From the NCBI RefSeq assembly GCF_031954525.1, contig NZ_CP134867.1, positions 4,278,001 to 4,342,000 on the forward strand: DNA of 64,000 nucleotides, read 5' to 3'. The position numbers and the translations under genes were made by a program. Of this stretch, positions 1-8,942 are shown piece by piece. Positions within the stretch are counted from its first letter, which is position 1, and the number at the start of each line of letters is the position of its first letter. Source of the stretch: Dyella sp. BiH032 (GTDB taxonomy: Bacteria; Pseudomonadota; Gammaproteobacteria; Xanthomonadales; Rhodanobacteraceae). The notes under the pieces are model-generated. The model was not told the DNA's origin. It worked only from the letters and a program-made list of their open reading frames with translations, and ran no database searches.

Positions 1-1
1 G

Positions 2-1162
2 CGCGGCGACCATGACCACTTCTACGACGGCTTCGCCAACCGCACGCTGTGGCCGCTGCTGCACTACCGTCCCGACTTGGTGGACTACAGCCGCGGTCAT
101 CTGGACGGCTATCTGCGGGTAAACGACGTGTTCGCCGAACGGCTGGCCGCACTGATCGAGCCCGACGATACGATCTGGGTGAACGACTATCACCTGATCC
201 CGCTGGCGTCGATGCTGCGCCAGCGCGGCGTGCGCAACCGCATCGGCTTCTTCCTGCACACGCCGCTGCCCGCGGCGGGACTGCTGATTGCGCTGCCGCG
301 ACACCGCGAGCTGCTGGAGACGCTTTCCGCCTACGACCTGATCGGCGTTCACACCACGCGCGACCTGCGTTCCCTCGAGGACTATTTCGTGCACGAGACC
401 GGTGCCCGCCTGCGCCGCGGCCATAGGCTGCGTGCAAGCAACCGGCGCCGCTTCCGCGCCGGCGTGTTTCCCATCGGCATCGATACACGGCACGTCGCTG
501 AGGCGGCCGAGCGCTCCGCGTCGCTGGAAGAGATCGAGCACCTGCGCGCCAGCCTGGAAGGACGCGCGCTGATCATCGGTGTGGACCGGCTCGACTATTC
601 CAAGGGGCTGCCGCAGCGTTTCGATGCCTATGCGCGCCTGCTCGAACGCGTGCCGGATCTGCACCGCAAGGTCAGCTTCCTGCAGATCGCGCCGCCGTCG
701 CGCAGCACCGTACCGGAGTACCGGCAGATCCGCCGCGAGCTGGAGCGCAAGGCGGGGCACATCAATGGCCTTTATGCGGCGCCGGACTGGGTGCCGATCC
801 GCTACGTCAACAACTCGTTCCCGCACAGCGTGCTGAGCGGCTATTACCGCTATGCCAAGGTGGGGCTCGTCACGCCGATGCGCGACGGCATGAACCTGGT
901 CGCCAAGGAATACGTGGCCAGCCAGGACCCGGACGATCCGGGCGTGCTGGTGCTGTCGCGCTTCGCCGGCGCCGCGCAGGAACTGCACGAGGCACTGCTG
1001 GTGAACCCGGCCGACACCGAGGAAGTAGCCGACGCGCTGGAGACGGCGCTGGCGATGCCGCTGGAAGAACGCCGCGCCCGCTGGCGCGCGATGATGGATG
1101 TGCTGGAACGCCAGGACATCACGGCGTGGCGGCGGAGTTTCATCGCTGCGTTGAAGGAGTGA
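2..1162 (+). CDS. otsA: Trehalose-6-phosphate synthase, 5'-truncated by the window start
   Basis: Cytoplasmic GT20 glycosyltransferase that joins UDP-glucose and glucose 6-phosphate to make trehalose 6-phosphate. The frame is open from base 2 and lacks roughly the first 80-100 residues of a family that is usually about 460 long; 386 residues are visible. Family hallmarks are [11 protein letters not shown] near the visible start, [14 protein letters not shown], the phosphate/UDP loop [11 protein letters not shown] and the C-terminal [18 protein letters not shown]. It is convergent with pgeF. otsB is not in the window and may lie upstream. Its presence with a secreted trehalase 30 kb away means the cell both makes and degrades trehalose. 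Confidence 0.95.
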   Translation, partial: RGDHDHFYDGFANRTLWPLLHYRPDLVDYSRGHLDGYLRVNDVFAERLAALIEPDDTIWVNDYHLIPLASMLRQRGVRNRIGFFLHTPLPAAGLLIALPRHRELLETLSAYDLIGVHTTRDLRSLEDYFVHETGARLRRGHRLRASNRRRFRAGVFPIGIDTRHVAEAAERSASLEEIEHLRASLEGRALIIGVDRLDYSKGLPQRFDAYARLLERVPDLHRKVSFLQIAPPSRSTVPEYRQIRRELERKAGHINGLYAAPDWVPIRYVNNSFPHSVLSGYYRYAKVGLVTPMRDGMNLVAKEYVASQDPDDPGVLVLSRFAGAAQELHEALLVNPADTEEVADALETALAMPLEERRARWRAMMDVLERQDITAWRRSFIAALKE

Positions 1163-1244
1163 CGCGGCGGAAGGGGTGTGAACGGGGGCGCGGGAAGGCG
1201 AAGATGTGCCGTTTGTGAGCGCGGCAAGGGTTCGCTTCGTAGGG

Positions 1245-1304
1245 CTCCTCACCCCGACCCTTTCCCCGGAGGGGAGAGGGCGAGGGAAAGGGAGAGGGAG
1301 AGGA
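1245..1304. repeat. Purine-rich palindromic intergenic repeat
   Basis: In the convergent otsA/pgeF gap lies a block with a CCCCGGAGGGG-type palindrome followed by GGGAGAGG runs. A related block occurs at 35311-35351, 34 kb away, also intergenic. Such elements between convergent genes are usual for REP-like repeats. No coding frame of its own is credible here. Confidence 0.45.
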
Positions 1305-1315
1305 GTGGAAGCGGG

Positions 1316-2083
1316 TTACGCCAGCCAGATCAACGTGGCGAAACGTCCGCTCCGCGCGGCATCGCGGCGATACGAATAGAAGCGCGCGTCGACCAGCGTG
1401 TCGAAGCCGCCGCCATGGATGGCGCACACGCCGGCCCGTTCGAGCCGGCGCCGCGCGAGCCCCGCGAGATCGCACAGCCAATGGCCGGGGCGCGTCGGCT
1501 CGAAACAGGCAGCCGCGGCCGCGTCGTCCGCCACGAACGCTTCGCGGACTTCGGCCCCCACTTCATACGAGGCTGCGCCGATGCACGGACCCAGCCAGGC
1601 CATCACCTGCGCGGATGGCGCGCGCATGCGGCGCAGCGTGGCTTCCAGCACGCCGTTCGCCAGGCCGCGCCAGCCCGCGTGGGCGGCGGCTACTTCCCCG
1701 CCGTCCGCGGCGCAGAACAGCACCGGCAGGCAATCGGCGGTGAGGATCGCCAGCGGCTCGCCGCGGGCGTGCGTGACGGATGCATCGGCTTCGGGCTCGT
1801 CTTCGCCCTCGCTGCCGTCGAACGGCGCGACGTCGATGCCGTGTACCTGCCGCAGCCAGCGCGGCGCCCTGGGCAGACCCAGCATCGCCGTGACGGCGGC
1901 ACGGTTGACCGCGACGGCCTCCGGGACGTCGCCGCAGCGGCTGCCGAGGTTGAAGCGCTCAAACGGGGCCATGGAGACGCCCGCCACCTCGCGCGTGCTC
2001 ACCGCCGCGCGCACGCCCGCCGGCGCCGGCCAATCCGGCTGCAGCCAGCCCCCGGGCACGAGCCGCGGATCAGGACCAGTCAT
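1316..2083 (-). CDS. pgeF: Laccase-domain protein, purine nucleoside phosphorylase / polyphenol oxidase family (YfiH)
   Basis: A 255-residue PgeF/YfiH (DUF152, Cu-oxidase_4) protein. The family includes peptidoglycan editing factor, which prevents L-Ser entering the stem peptide at position 1, and enzymes with adenosine phosphorylase/deaminase activity. The metal triad is visible as His81 (RQVHG), Cys118 (TADCLP) and His135 (AAAHAGWRG). The ATG at 2083 is chosen because it begins the conserved region and overlaps the end of rluD by 14 bp, as expected for a coupled rluD-pgeF pair. The frame is open further upstream but only inside rluD. Which family activity applies cannot be told from sequence. 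Confidence 0.9.
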   Translation of the reverse strand: MTGPDPRLVPGGWLQPDWPAPAGVRAAVSTREVAGVSMAPFERFNLGSRCGDVPEAVAVNRAAVTAMLGLPRAPRWLRQVHGIDVAPFDGSEGEDEPEADASVTHARGEPLAILTADCLPVLFCAADGGEVAAAHAGWRGLANGVLEATLRRMRAPSAQVMAWLGPCIGAASYEVGAEVREAFVADDAAAAACFEPTRPGHWLCDLAGLARRRLERAGVCAIHGGGFDTLVDARFYSYRRDAARSGRFATLIWLA

Positions 2084-3047
2084 CGGGCTCCGCCTGGGCG
2101 GCATCGGTACGCAGCACGCGGACCAGCTGGTCCAGGTCCGCCGGCCGCGGCGCGGTGAAAGACATCGGCTCGCCGCTGACGGGGTGCGCGAAGGCCAGGC
2201 GTTCCGCATGCAGCGCTTGCCGGCGGAAGCCGCGCAACGCGGCCACCAGCTCCGGCGAGGCCCCCTTCGGGAGGCGCAGGCCGCCGCCGTACAACGGGTC
2301 GCCGACCAGCGGATGACCGATGTGCGCCATGTGCACGCGGATCTGGTGGGTGCGCCCCGTCTCCAGGTTGCACTGGATCAGCATGTGCGCGCGGAAGCGC
2401 TCGCGCAGGCGGTAGTGGGTGACGGCGTGCTTGCCGTCTTCCTCGTCGCGGACGGCCTGCCGCAGGCGGTCGCCCATATGGCGGCCGATCGGCGCATCCA
2501 CCGTTCCGCCGGCGACCAGCAGGCCCATCACCACGGCCTCGTACTGCCGTTCCACGTCGTGGCGGGACAGCATGTCCACCAGGGCGGTGTGCGCGGCCAG
2601 GGAACGGGCCACCACCATCAGGCCGGAGGTGTCCTTGTCCAGGCGATGCACGATGCCGCCGCGCGGCAGCTCGGCCAGCTTCGGATCGTGGTGCAGCAGG
2701 GCGTTGAGCAGGGTGCCCGCGGCATTGCCGGCGCCGGGGTGCACGACCAGGCCGGCCGGCTTGTTCAGGACCAGGATGTGGGCGTCCTCGTGGACCACGT
2801 CCAGCGCGATGTCCTCCGGCGCCAGTTCGACCTCGGCCTCCAGCTCGGCCTCCAGGCGCACCTGCTCGCCTCCCCGCAGGAGGTGACGGGGCGGCACGGG
2901 GGCGCCGTCCAGCGTGACCGCCCCGGCCTTGATCCAGGCCGCCAGGCGGGACCGGGAGTATTCCGGGAACATCTCGGCCAAGGCCCGGTCGAAACGCCAT
3001 CCCGCGGCCGACAGGGGCACGGCGGCCTCGTGGCGGATGGTCGTCAT
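2070..3047 (-). CDS. rluD: 23S rRNA pseudouridine(1911/1915/1917) synthase
   Basis: A 325-residue RluA-family pseudouridine synthase that modifies helix 69 of 23S rRNA. An N-terminal S4 RNA-binding domain (about 15-75) is followed by the catalytic domain with the signature [16 protein letters not shown]; Asp137 is the catalytic nucleophile. Length is normal for RluD. It is divergent from bamD and co-transcribed with pgeF, the common rluD-pgeF and bamD arrangement of gammaproteobacteria. Confidence 0.95.
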   Translation of the reverse strand: MTTIRHEAAVPLSAAGWRFDRALAEMFPEYSRSRLAAWIKAGAVTLDGAPVPPRHLLRGGEQVRLEAELEAEVELAPEDIALDVVHEDAHILVLNKPAGLVVHPGAGNAAGTLLNALLHHDPKLAELPRGGIVHRLDKDTSGLMVVARSLAAHTALVDMLSRHDVERQYEAVVMGLLVAGGTVDAPIGRHMGDRLRQAVRDEEDGKHAVTHYRLRERFRAHMLIQCNLETGRTHQIRVHMAHIGHPLVGDPLYGGGLRLPKGASPELVAALRGFRRQALHAERLAFAHPVSGEPMSFTAPRPADLDQLVRVLRTDAAQAEPDDWS

Positions 3048-3117
3048 GGCCGGCCGCCCGGGCGTCCGGCGGTTTCGGCTATCATCCCTTTTCGATCAAA
3101 CATCTGAACCCTTTCCC

Positions 3118-3957
3118 ATGCGCGTAACCAAGCTGCCGGTCTTCAAAGTACTGATTGTGCTCGCCATCGTCGCCTCGATGAGCGCGTGCTCGATGTTCAG
3201 GCACAAGAAGGAGACCATCGACACGATGCCGGTGGACAGGCTGTACGCCAACGCGCACGACTCCCTGGTCCATGCCGACTATGCGGCCGCCACCAAGGCC
3301 TACCAGCGGCTGATCGCACGTTTCCCGTCCGGCGACTTCAACGAACAGGCCCAGCTTGACCTGGCCTATTCGCAGTACAAGGACAACCAGCCGGACGACG
3401 CCTACTCCACGATCAACCGCTTCATCAAGACGTATCCGACCCACAAACACGTGGATTATGCCTATTACCTGCGCGGCCTGATCAATTTCGATCGCACGGG
3501 CGGCTTCATCGAGCGCGTATTCGCGCGCACCGAATCGCAGGCCCGCCGCGACCAGGGCTACAACCTGCAGGCCTTCGACGACTTCTCGGAGCTGACTCGC
3601 CGCTTCCCGGACAGCGCCTACTCCGCCGACGCCCGCCAGCGCATGATCTATCTGCGCAACGTGCTGGCCCAGTTCGAGATCAACGTCGCCGAGTTCTACC
3701 TGCGCAACAAGGCCTACATCGCCTCGGCCGACCGCGCCCAGTACGTGATCGAGCATTACCAGCAGGCGCCGCAGACCGGCGACGCGCTGGCCATCCTCAC
3801 CCGCAGCTACCTGGGCCTGGAGCAGAAGAAGCTCGCCGACCAGACCCGCCAGGTGCTGGCCCTGAACTACCCCGACCATCCGTACCTGACCGACGAGAAG
3901 TGGCCGCACGCGCCGTCCACGCTGCGCAAGCTGGTGCCGTTCTCCGGCCATCACTGA
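3118..3957 (+). CDS. bamD: Outer membrane protein assembly factor BamD (lipoprotein)
   Basis: A 279-residue lipoprotein of the BAM complex, anchored in the inner leaflet of the outer membrane, where it helps fold beta-barrel proteins. A lipoprotein signal peptide ends at a lipobox around SMSAC, then TPR-like repeats follow (AYQRLIARFPSGDF, LAYSQYKDNQPDDAY, DFSELTRRFPDSAY). The ATG at 3118 gives the complete signal peptide, so the longer upstream frame (which runs back into rluD) is rejected. Divergent from rluD, with 70 bp between starts; followed by a strong terminator. Confidence 0.94.
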   Translation: MRVTKLPVFKVLIVLAIVASMSACSMFRHKKETIDTMPVDRLYANAHDSLVHADYAAATKAYQRLIARFPSGDFNEQAQLDLAYSQYKDNQPDDAYSTINRFIKTYPTHKHVDYAYYLRGLINFDRTGGFIERVFARTESQARRDQGYNLQAFDDFSELTRRFPDSAYSADARQRMIYLRNVLAQFEINVAEFYLRNKAYIASADRAQYVIEHYQQAPQTGDALAILTRSYLGLEQKKLADQTRQVLALNYPDHPYLTDEKWPHAPSTLRKLVPFSGHH

Positions 3958-3977
3958 GCCAGCGCAACCCGGCTCCC

Positions 3978-4009
3978 GAAAACGCCACGGCCCGCGCCGT
4001 GGCGTTTTC
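3978..4009 (+). terminator. Rho-independent terminator of bamD, probably bidirectional
   Basis: A perfect 13-bp inverted repeat (GAAAACGCCACGG and its complement) around a 6-nt loop, with T runs on both strands. It sits between the convergent ends of bamD and the GNAT gene. Confidence 0.9.
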
Positions 4010-4029
4010 GTTTGCGCGGGTGCCGCCGC

Positions 4030-4800
4030 TCATCGCGTCACGCCGACCAGCTCGCCGAAGCGGCGGAAACCCGCCCGCGCATAGATGCGGTGCTCATTGC
4101 CCGCCGCGGTCATCAGGAACGGAAAAGTCACGCCCTGCACGAAGGCGTGGTCGGCGAGCAGCGCGCTCACCGCGCCGCCGATGCCGCGGCCACGTGCGTC
4201 CTCGCGGACACCGATCGCCGCGATCTCGGTGACGCCTTCGAGTGGCGGCGAATACAGGCCCGCGCCCAACGCCTCGCCCCCGCCGCGGCGACGGGCCAGC
4301 GCGACCGCGCCACCCTTCTCGACCACAGTGGCAAGGCGTTCCACGTCGGCATCGCAGGTGGCGGGCACGCCGTAGGCGGCGTTCTGCACCTGTGCAGCGG
4401 CGTGCAGTTCGTGCTCGCGCTCGGCGAGCAGCCACTCGATGCCGTCCAGATCGCCGTCGCCCGCGAGGCTCTCGGGCGTGCAGGTCATCAGCGTGAGCGG
4501 TTCCTCGCGGAAGAAGCCGGCCTCCAGCAGGCGCGGCAGCACGGCCGGCGCGAGTTCGTGGATGTACTCCAGGCGCGGCGTGCGGCCCTGGTGCTCGAAG
4601 GCGTCGACCAGCGCGGCAACCTCCGTGGCCGTCGGGGTGGCGCCGTCCGTGGGCGTGGCGTAGTTCCAGCCCGGCTCGGCGCTGGCGCGGTCGAACGTGA
4701 CGTGGAAAGAAGCGAGGCGGCGATGGTCCTTCTGCAGCGCGATGCGGGCGCGCAGATAGGCGGAGACACGGCTCAGCGCCGTGCGGTCATGCATGGTCAT
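4030..4800 (-). CDS. GNAT-family N-acetyltransferase
   Basis: A 256-residue protein whose C-terminal third is a GNAT acetyl-CoA-binding fold: a beta strand EIAAIGV, then the pyrophosphate loop REDARGRGIGGAVSALL (R/Q-x-x-G-x-G/A type), and a closing NEHRIYARAGFRRFG strand. The N-terminal 140 residues are not recognised and may hold the acceptor site or a degenerate GNAT half. The substrate is unknown. ATG 4800 and ATG 4794 are both possible and neither has a clear Shine-Dalgarno. About 150 nt of hairpin-rich DNA separates it from a 20-codon ORF upstream, which suggests leader-mediated control. Confidence 0.8.
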   Translation of the reverse strand: MTMHDRTALSRVSAYLRARIALQKDHRRLASFHVTFDRASAEPGWNYATPTDGATPTATEVAALVDAFEHQGRTPRLEYIHELAPAVLPRLLEAGFFREEPLTLMTCTPESLAGDGDLDGIEWLLAEREHELHAAAQVQNAAYGVPATCDADVERLATVVEKGGAVALARRRGGGEALGAGLYSPPLEGVTEIAAIGVREDARGRGIGGAVSALLADHAFVQGVTFPFLMTAAGNEHRIYARAGFRRFGELVGVTR

Positions 4801-4953
4801 GTGTCGGGTACTCAGTCTCGCCCCGACGCGGTCGGCGTCAGGACATGCCGGATCGCCCGAACCGAAGGCTCGGGAACGGATGCGGGGGCCGCGGACGCGG
4901 CCGTCAGATCGGACTAGGGAGACAGTCCAGGGCGGGAAAACCGGTGGACAGGA

Positions 4954-5016
4954 TCAGCAGGCGGCGATCTGCGGGGCAGCGGCAGCGGCGAACTTGCGTG
5001 AGGCGATGACAATCAT
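4954..5016 (-). CDS. 20-residue leader-like peptide
   Basis: ATG at 5016 is preceded by a strong Shine-Dalgarno (GGAGG, 6 nt spacing). It encodes 20 residues with a basic-hydrophobic start, five Ala in a row and a C-terminal Cys, then TGA. A promoter-like TTGACA-18-AACGAT lies just upstream. It is co-directional with nadE (upstream) and the acetyltransferase (downstream). No known family is recognised. It could be an attenuation leader, a short membrane-active or signalling peptide, or a chance ORF; the Shine-Dalgarno and promoter argue against chance. Confidence 0.45.
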   Translation of the reverse strand: MIVIASRKFAAAAAPQIAAC

Positions 5017-5045
5017 GGCGCACCTCCATTACCGGAAGGGCGCGG

Positions 5046-5075
5046 ATCGTTCCAAAGAGTGCAGGCCGCTGTCAA
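5046..5075 (-). promoter_or_regulatory. Putative sigma-70 promoter for the 20-codon ORF and acetyltransferase
   Basis: On the minus strand TTGACA (5075-5070), an 18-nt spacer, then AACGAT (5051-5046). The -35 hexamer is perfect and the -10 matches at 3 of 6 positions. It lies between the nadE stop and the leader ORF, about 35 nt before its ATG. Confidence 0.45.
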
Positions 5076-5116
5076 GCGCGATGCGCCAAACCGTGACATC
5101 GGTTGGGTGCGAGACG

Positions 5117-6748
5117 TCAGCGCCACCCGGATGTAATGGGATAGCGACGCTCGCGTCCGAACGCGCGCGTGGTCACGCGCGGGCCCGGCGCCGACTGCCG
5201 GCGCTTGAACTCATTGGCCAGCACCAGCCGCACTACCCGTCGCACAGTGTCGATGTGGAAGCCTTGCGCGGCGATCTCCGCCTGCGACTGCTCGCCCTCG
5301 ATGAAGCGCTCCAGGATGGCGTCCAGCTCGTCGTACGGCGGCAATGAATCCTGGTCGGTCTGGTTGTCGCGCAGCTCGGCCGACGGCGGCCGCTCGATCA
5401 CCGCAGCCGGAATCACCTCGCCGCCGCCGAAGCGCTCCGCGTGCGCGTTGCGCCAGCGCGAGAGGCGATACACCACGGTCTTGTACACGTCCTTCAGCGG
5501 CGCGTAGGCGCCGCACATGTCGCCGTACAGCGTGGCGTAGCCCACGGCCATCTCGCTCTTGTTGCCGGTGGCCAGCAGCAGGCGGCCGTGCTTGTTGCTC
5601 AGTGCCATCAGCATCGCGCCGCGCGTGCGCGACTGCAGGTTTTCCTCGGTGATGTCCGCCGGCTTGCCGGCGAACGCCGGGGTCAGCGCCTCGATGAAGC
5701 TCTGGAAAGTCTGCTCGATCGGGATGATGTGGTACTCCACGCCCAGCCGCTCGGCCTGCGCGCGGGCGCCGTCCAGCGAAAGCTGCGAGGTGTAGCGCGA
5801 CGGCATCATCACCGCGGTGACGCGCTCGGGGCCCAGCGCGTCGACCGCGAGCGCCACGGTGAGCGCCGAATCGATGCCGCCGGACAGCCCCAGCAGCACG
5901 CCGCCGAAGCCGTTCTTCTCGATGTAGTCGCGGATGCCGCGCACCAGCGCCGCGTACAGCGTCGCTTCCGGCGCCTCGTCCACCGGAGCCGGCCAATTGT
6001 CCGCCCGCAGCGTGCGCGAGGCAGCGTCGAAATCGGCCCATAGCAGCACGTCGACGAAGGCCGGCGCGCGTGCGGCGATGCTGCCGTCGCCATTCACCAT
6101 CAGCGCGCTACCGTCGTAGACCACTTCGTCCTGGCCGCCGATCAGGTTGAGATAGATGATCGCGCAGCCGGTTTCCAATGCGCGGGCGCGCAGCACGGCC
6201 TCGCGATCGGCCTGCTTGGCGCGGTCCCAGGGCGAGGCGTTGATCACGACGATGAGCTCGGCGCCGGCCTCGGCGGCATCCGCCGCCGGCTCGGGCTGCC
6301 AAATGTCCTCGCAGATGAGCATGCCCACGCGTACGCCATCGATGGTCGCCACGGCGGACTCGTGACCCGGGCGGAAATAGCGCTTGTCATCGAACACGCC
6401 GTAGTTGGGCAGCGCCTGCTTGTGCGCGGTCAGTTCGATGCGGCCGCCGCGCAGGAGGCTGGCGGCGTTGTAGACCTCGCCCTCGCTGTGCGGGTGGCCG
6501 ACCAGCGCGGCTACGCCGTTGGTCGCCGCGGCCAGTGCATGCAGCTCGCTGTCGCAGGCGGCAAGAAAGCTCGGGCGCAGCAGCAGGTCTTCCGGCGGAT
6601 AGCCGCTGAGCGTCAGTTCGGGAAACACCACCAGGTCGGCGCCGCCTTCGCGCGCCTGGGCCATCACGTCGCCCACGCGGGCCGCGTTGGCGGCGACCGC
6701 TCCCACCGGAAAGTCGAACTGGGCCAGGGCGAGTCGCAGCGTGGTCAT
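5117..6748 (-). CDS. nadE: Glutamine-dependent NAD+ synthetase
   Basis: A 543-residue two-domain cytosolic enzyme that makes NAD+ from deamido-NAD+, ATP and glutamine. The N-terminal nitrilase-type glutaminase domain (about 1-260) shows FPELTLSGYPPEDLL with the catalytic Glu, KQALPNYGVFDD with the Lys, and LICEDIWQPEP with the nucleophile Cys. The C-terminal synthetase domain (about 275-540) has the ATP loop GLSGGIDSALTVAL and KSEMAVGYATLYGDMCG. Length matches the bacterial glutamine-dependent class. Confidence 0.97.
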   Translation of the reverse strand: MTTLRLALAQFDFPVGAVAANAARVGDVMAQAREGGADLVVFPELTLSGYPPEDLLLRPSFLAACDSELHALAAATNGVAALVGHPHSEGEVYNAASLLRGGRIELTAHKQALPNYGVFDDKRYFRPGHESAVATIDGVRVGMLICEDIWQPEPAADAAEAGAELIVVINASPWDRAKQADREAVLRARALETGCAIIYLNLIGGQDEVVYDGSALMVNGDGSIAARAPAFVDVLLWADFDAASRTLRADNWPAPVDEAPEATLYAALVRGIRDYIEKNGFGGVLLGLSGGIDSALTVALAVDALGPERVTAVMMPSRYTSQLSLDGARAQAERLGVEYHIIPIEQTFQSFIEALTPAFAGKPADITEENLQSRTRGAMLMALSNKHGRLLLATGNKSEMAVGYATLYGDMCGAYAPLKDVYKTVVYRLSRWRNAHAERFGGGEVIPAAVIERPPSAELRDNQTDQDSLPPYDELDAILERFIEGEQSQAEIAAQGFHIDTVRRVVRLVLANEFKRRQSAPGPRVTTRAFGRERRYPITSGWR

Positions 6749-6816
6749 GCGTGGAGTCCGCGAGGGAAGTGGCCGCCTATGATACCCGCTGGACCGGTGG
6801 CATCACGCGCCCGGCG

Positions 6817-7434
6817 CTACCCCAGCGGCTGCGTCAACAACAGCGCCGCCAGCACGAACATGAAGGCTGCCACCAGCACGTCGAACACCCGCCACGCGAC
6901 CGGGCTGCGGAATACCGGCAGCAGTACGCGCGCACCGTAGCCCAGCAAGGTGAACCAGAGCACGCTGGCCGTGCACGCGCCGCCGGCGAAGAACCAGCGC
7001 CCGCCGCCGTGGTAATGCGTCGACAGGCTGCCCAGCAGCACCACGGTGTCCAGGTACACGTGCGGATTGAGCAGGGTGAACCCCAGGCAGGCCAGCAGCG
7101 CGCGCCGGCGGCCGGCGGCGCCGTCTTCGGCCGGCTGCAGGCCGCTTTCGCCACGCCATGCGCGCCGCAGCGCCAGTGCGCCATAGGCAGCGAGAAATGC
7201 CGCGCCGGCGTAGCGCAATACCTGCAGCAGGCCCGGCATCTCCTTCACCAGCAGGCCCATGCCCGCCACGCCGAACAGGATCAGGCTCATGTCGGCCAGG
7301 ATGCACACCAGCACCACCGGCCCGACGTGGCGGCGCTGCAGGCCCTGCCTGAGCACGAAGGCGTTCTGCGCGCCGATGGCGATGATCAGGCCCGCGCCGG
7401 CGGCGAGGCCCGCGAGATAAGCGGAGGTCTGCAT
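6817..7434 (-). CDS. argO: LysE/ArgO-family amino acid exporter
   Basis: A 205-residue inner-membrane protein with about six hydrophobic helices, which exports basic amino acids in characterised members. The family pattern LIIAIGAQNAFVLRQGL is near the N-terminus, with the conserved LLNPHVYLDTVVLLG in the fourth helix region. The ATG at 7434 gives the canonical N-terminus (MQTSAYLAGLAAG); the frame runs further upstream, but that extension is Arg-rich and unlike the family. It is divergent from a LysR regulator of the ArgP type, as in E. coli, so ArgP control is likely. Confidence 0.9.
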   Translation of the reverse strand: MQTSAYLAGLAAGAGLIIAIGAQNAFVLRQGLQRRHVGPVVLVCILADMSLILFGVAGMGLLVKEMPGLLQVLRYAGAAFLAAYGALALRRAWRGESGLQPAEDGAAGRRRALLACLGFTLLNPHVYLDTVVLLGSLSTHYHGGGRWFFAGGACTASVLWFTLLGYGARVLLPVFRSPVAWRVFDVLVAAFMFVLAALLLTQPLG

Positions 7435-7629
7435 GGAAGTACCGAAGGTGAGTGATGGAAGCGCGCGAGCACTCGCAAGGCTGAGTCCCGTTCCCCTCCC
7501 GGAGAGAAGCGAAGCCCGGCGGAAGCCGATGCACCCACTTCGCCAGGCCCGTGTCCGCCGGGGCCAGGGCATGCCCGGCGCCATCGGCGTCGAGACCGGA
7601 GACAGCGGTCAGGATGCGTCACGCCGAGG

Positions 7630-7680
7630 ATTCAGTAAAACTAAATCGACTAACGCAGAATTAGCTAATCTTAAGCGCAG
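7630..7680. promoter_or_regulatory. AT-rich argO/argP intergenic control region
   Basis: Within the 256-bp divergent gap this stretch is markedly AT-rich against a GC-rich background and contains the perfect palindrome ATTAGCTAAT (7660-7669). LysR regulators commonly bind such sites next to their own gene, so this is the probable ArgP binding and promoter region. The assignment is from position and composition only. Confidence 0.45.
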
Positions 7681-7690
7681 GAGCCTACCC

Positions 7691-8593
7691 ATGACCCTGC
7701 TCAATCCGCAGCTCTCCGCCTTCGCCGCGGTACTGGGCGAAGGCAGCTTCGAAGGCGCGGCCCGGCGCCTGTCGGTCACGCCCTCGGCCGTGTCCCAGCG
7801 CGTCAAGGCGCTGGAAGACCGCCTGGGCCAGGTGCTGATCCTCCGGCAATCGCCCTGCCGCCCCACGGCCGCCGGCGAGCGCCTGTTGCGCAGCGTGCAG
7901 CAGATGCAGTTGCTGGAAGCCGAAACGCTGCAGGCCTTCGCGGTGGAGCGTGCTGCCGATGAAGCTCCCGCCACACTGGCGATCGCGGTGAATGCCGATT
8001 CGCTGGCGACCTGGTTCCTCGGTGCGCTCGCGGTGATGCACGAACGCCACGGGTTGCTGTTCGACGTGCGGGTGGAAGACCAGGACCACTCGCTGGACCT
8101 GCTACGCGACGGCAGCGTGCTGGGCGCGATCACCGCGGATGCGCGGCCGGTGCAGGGCTGCACGGTGCGCCCCCTGGGCAGCATGCGCTATCTGCCGATC
8201 GCTTCGCCGGCGTTCGTCGCCCGCCATTTCGCTGGAGGCGTGGATGCGGCCGCGCTGGGCGCCGCGCCGATGCTGGTGTTCAACCGCAAGGACGCGCTGC
8301 AATGGCGCTTCGTGCGCAAGATCACCCGTGCCCGCCTCGCGCCGCCCACCCATTACCTGCCCTCTTCCACCGGCTTCGTGGAAGCGGCGGCCTTGGGGCT
8401 GGGCTGGTGCATGGCGCCAGAGTCCATGCTGCACAAGCCGCTGCGCGAGCGTGCGGTGCAGGCCATCGCGCCGGAGCGCTGGCTGGACGTGCCCCTGTAC
8501 TGGCAACACTGGTCGGTGCGCTCGGCGACACTGGACCGGTTGACCGGCGCCCTGCTCGCGGCGGCAGCCAAGGCGCTGCGGCAGCGCGACTGA
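7691..8593 (+). CDS. argP: LysR-family transcriptional regulator ArgP (IciA)
   Basis: A 300-residue LysR regulator. The N-terminal winged helix-turn-helix (about 3-60) reads AFAAVLGEGSFEGAARRL then VTPSAVSQRVKALEDRLGQ; the rest is a periplasmic-binding-protein-like effector domain. The opening, MTLLNPQLSAFAAVL, resembles ArgP/LysG. It lies divergent from argO, the classic target of ArgP, which senses Lys/Arg. The ATG at 7691 is chosen for the canonical start; the frame extends upstream through non-conserved sequence. Confidence 0.9.
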   Translation: MTLLNPQLSAFAAVLGEGSFEGAARRLSVTPSAVSQRVKALEDRLGQVLILRQSPCRPTAAGERLLRSVQQMQLLEAETLQAFAVERAADEAPATLAIAVNADSLATWFLGALAVMHERHGLLFDVRVEDQDHSLDLLRDGSVLGAITADARPVQGCTVRPLGSMRYLPIASPAFVARHFAGGVDAAALGAAPMLVFNRKDALQWRFVRKITRARLAPPTHYLPSSTGFVEAAALGLGWCMAPESMLHKPLRERAVQAIAPERWLDVPLYWQHWSVRSATLDRLTGALLAAAAKALRQRD

Positions 8594-8662
8594 GCCCCGC
8601 AGACTCAAGAAGGCGCCGGCACCGCCGATGCAGGAAAGGACACCCCGCCCCGCTTCCGCCGC

Positions 8663-8932
8663 ATGTTTCGTCTGCTATCGCTCGCTGCCGCCCTGCTCCT
8701 GCCGCTCCATGCCTTCGCCGCCACCGAAACCGTGCCGCTGGATGTCAGCCTCACGGTACGGGAGAGCTGCCGCGTCGAACACGACGAAGGCGTTTCCGCA
8801 CCACCGGCAGTGAGCTGTGCGCTCGATTCGCCTTATCGCGTGCAGGCCAACGCGGCGGAACGTCCGCGCGTGTCCCGTGCCGCCAACGCGATCCGGCACC
8901 CCGCGCCCGCGCAGTGGGAAGTCGAGTTCTGA
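8663..8932 (+). CDS. Miniature secreted spore-coat-U-like protein
   Basis: An 89-residue protein with a clear signal peptide (cleavage after AFA). The mature part looks like a shortened spore-coat-U (SCPU) pilin. VPLDVSLTVRESCRV aligns with TFTVSLTLQANCSI of the pilin at 13.5 kb, VSCALDSPYRVQAN with VTCTNTTPYNVGLD, and the end WEVEF with the pilin's terminal strand TVYF. The middle of the domain is missing while both Cys remain. It is convergent with the pilus operon, their stop codons lying in one palindrome. It may be a decayed pilin or a small accessory subunit. The ATG has an AGGAAAGGA-like site about 25 nt upstream, rather far. Confidence 0.6.
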   Translation: MFRLLSLAAALLLPLHAFAATETVPLDVSLTVRESCRVEHDEGVSAPPAVSCALDSPYRVQANAAERPRVSRAANAIRHPAPAQWEVEF

Positions 8933-8942
8933 GCGCTCAGAA
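8927..8942. repeat. Perfect 16-bp palindrome spanning two convergent stop codons
   Basis: TTCTGAGC followed directly by GCTCAGAA. The TGA of the mini-SCPU gene (8930-8932) and of the tip-adhesin gene (8937-8939) both lie inside it, so both proteins end in Glu-Phe. Too short and T-poor to be a convincing terminator. Confidence 0.6.

Noticed and set aside
4781..5347. 188-codon plus-strand frame between the GNAT gene and nadE
   Set aside because: It runs antisense into nadE, has no motif, and the minus strand holds a better supported short ORF with promoter and Shine-Dalgarno.
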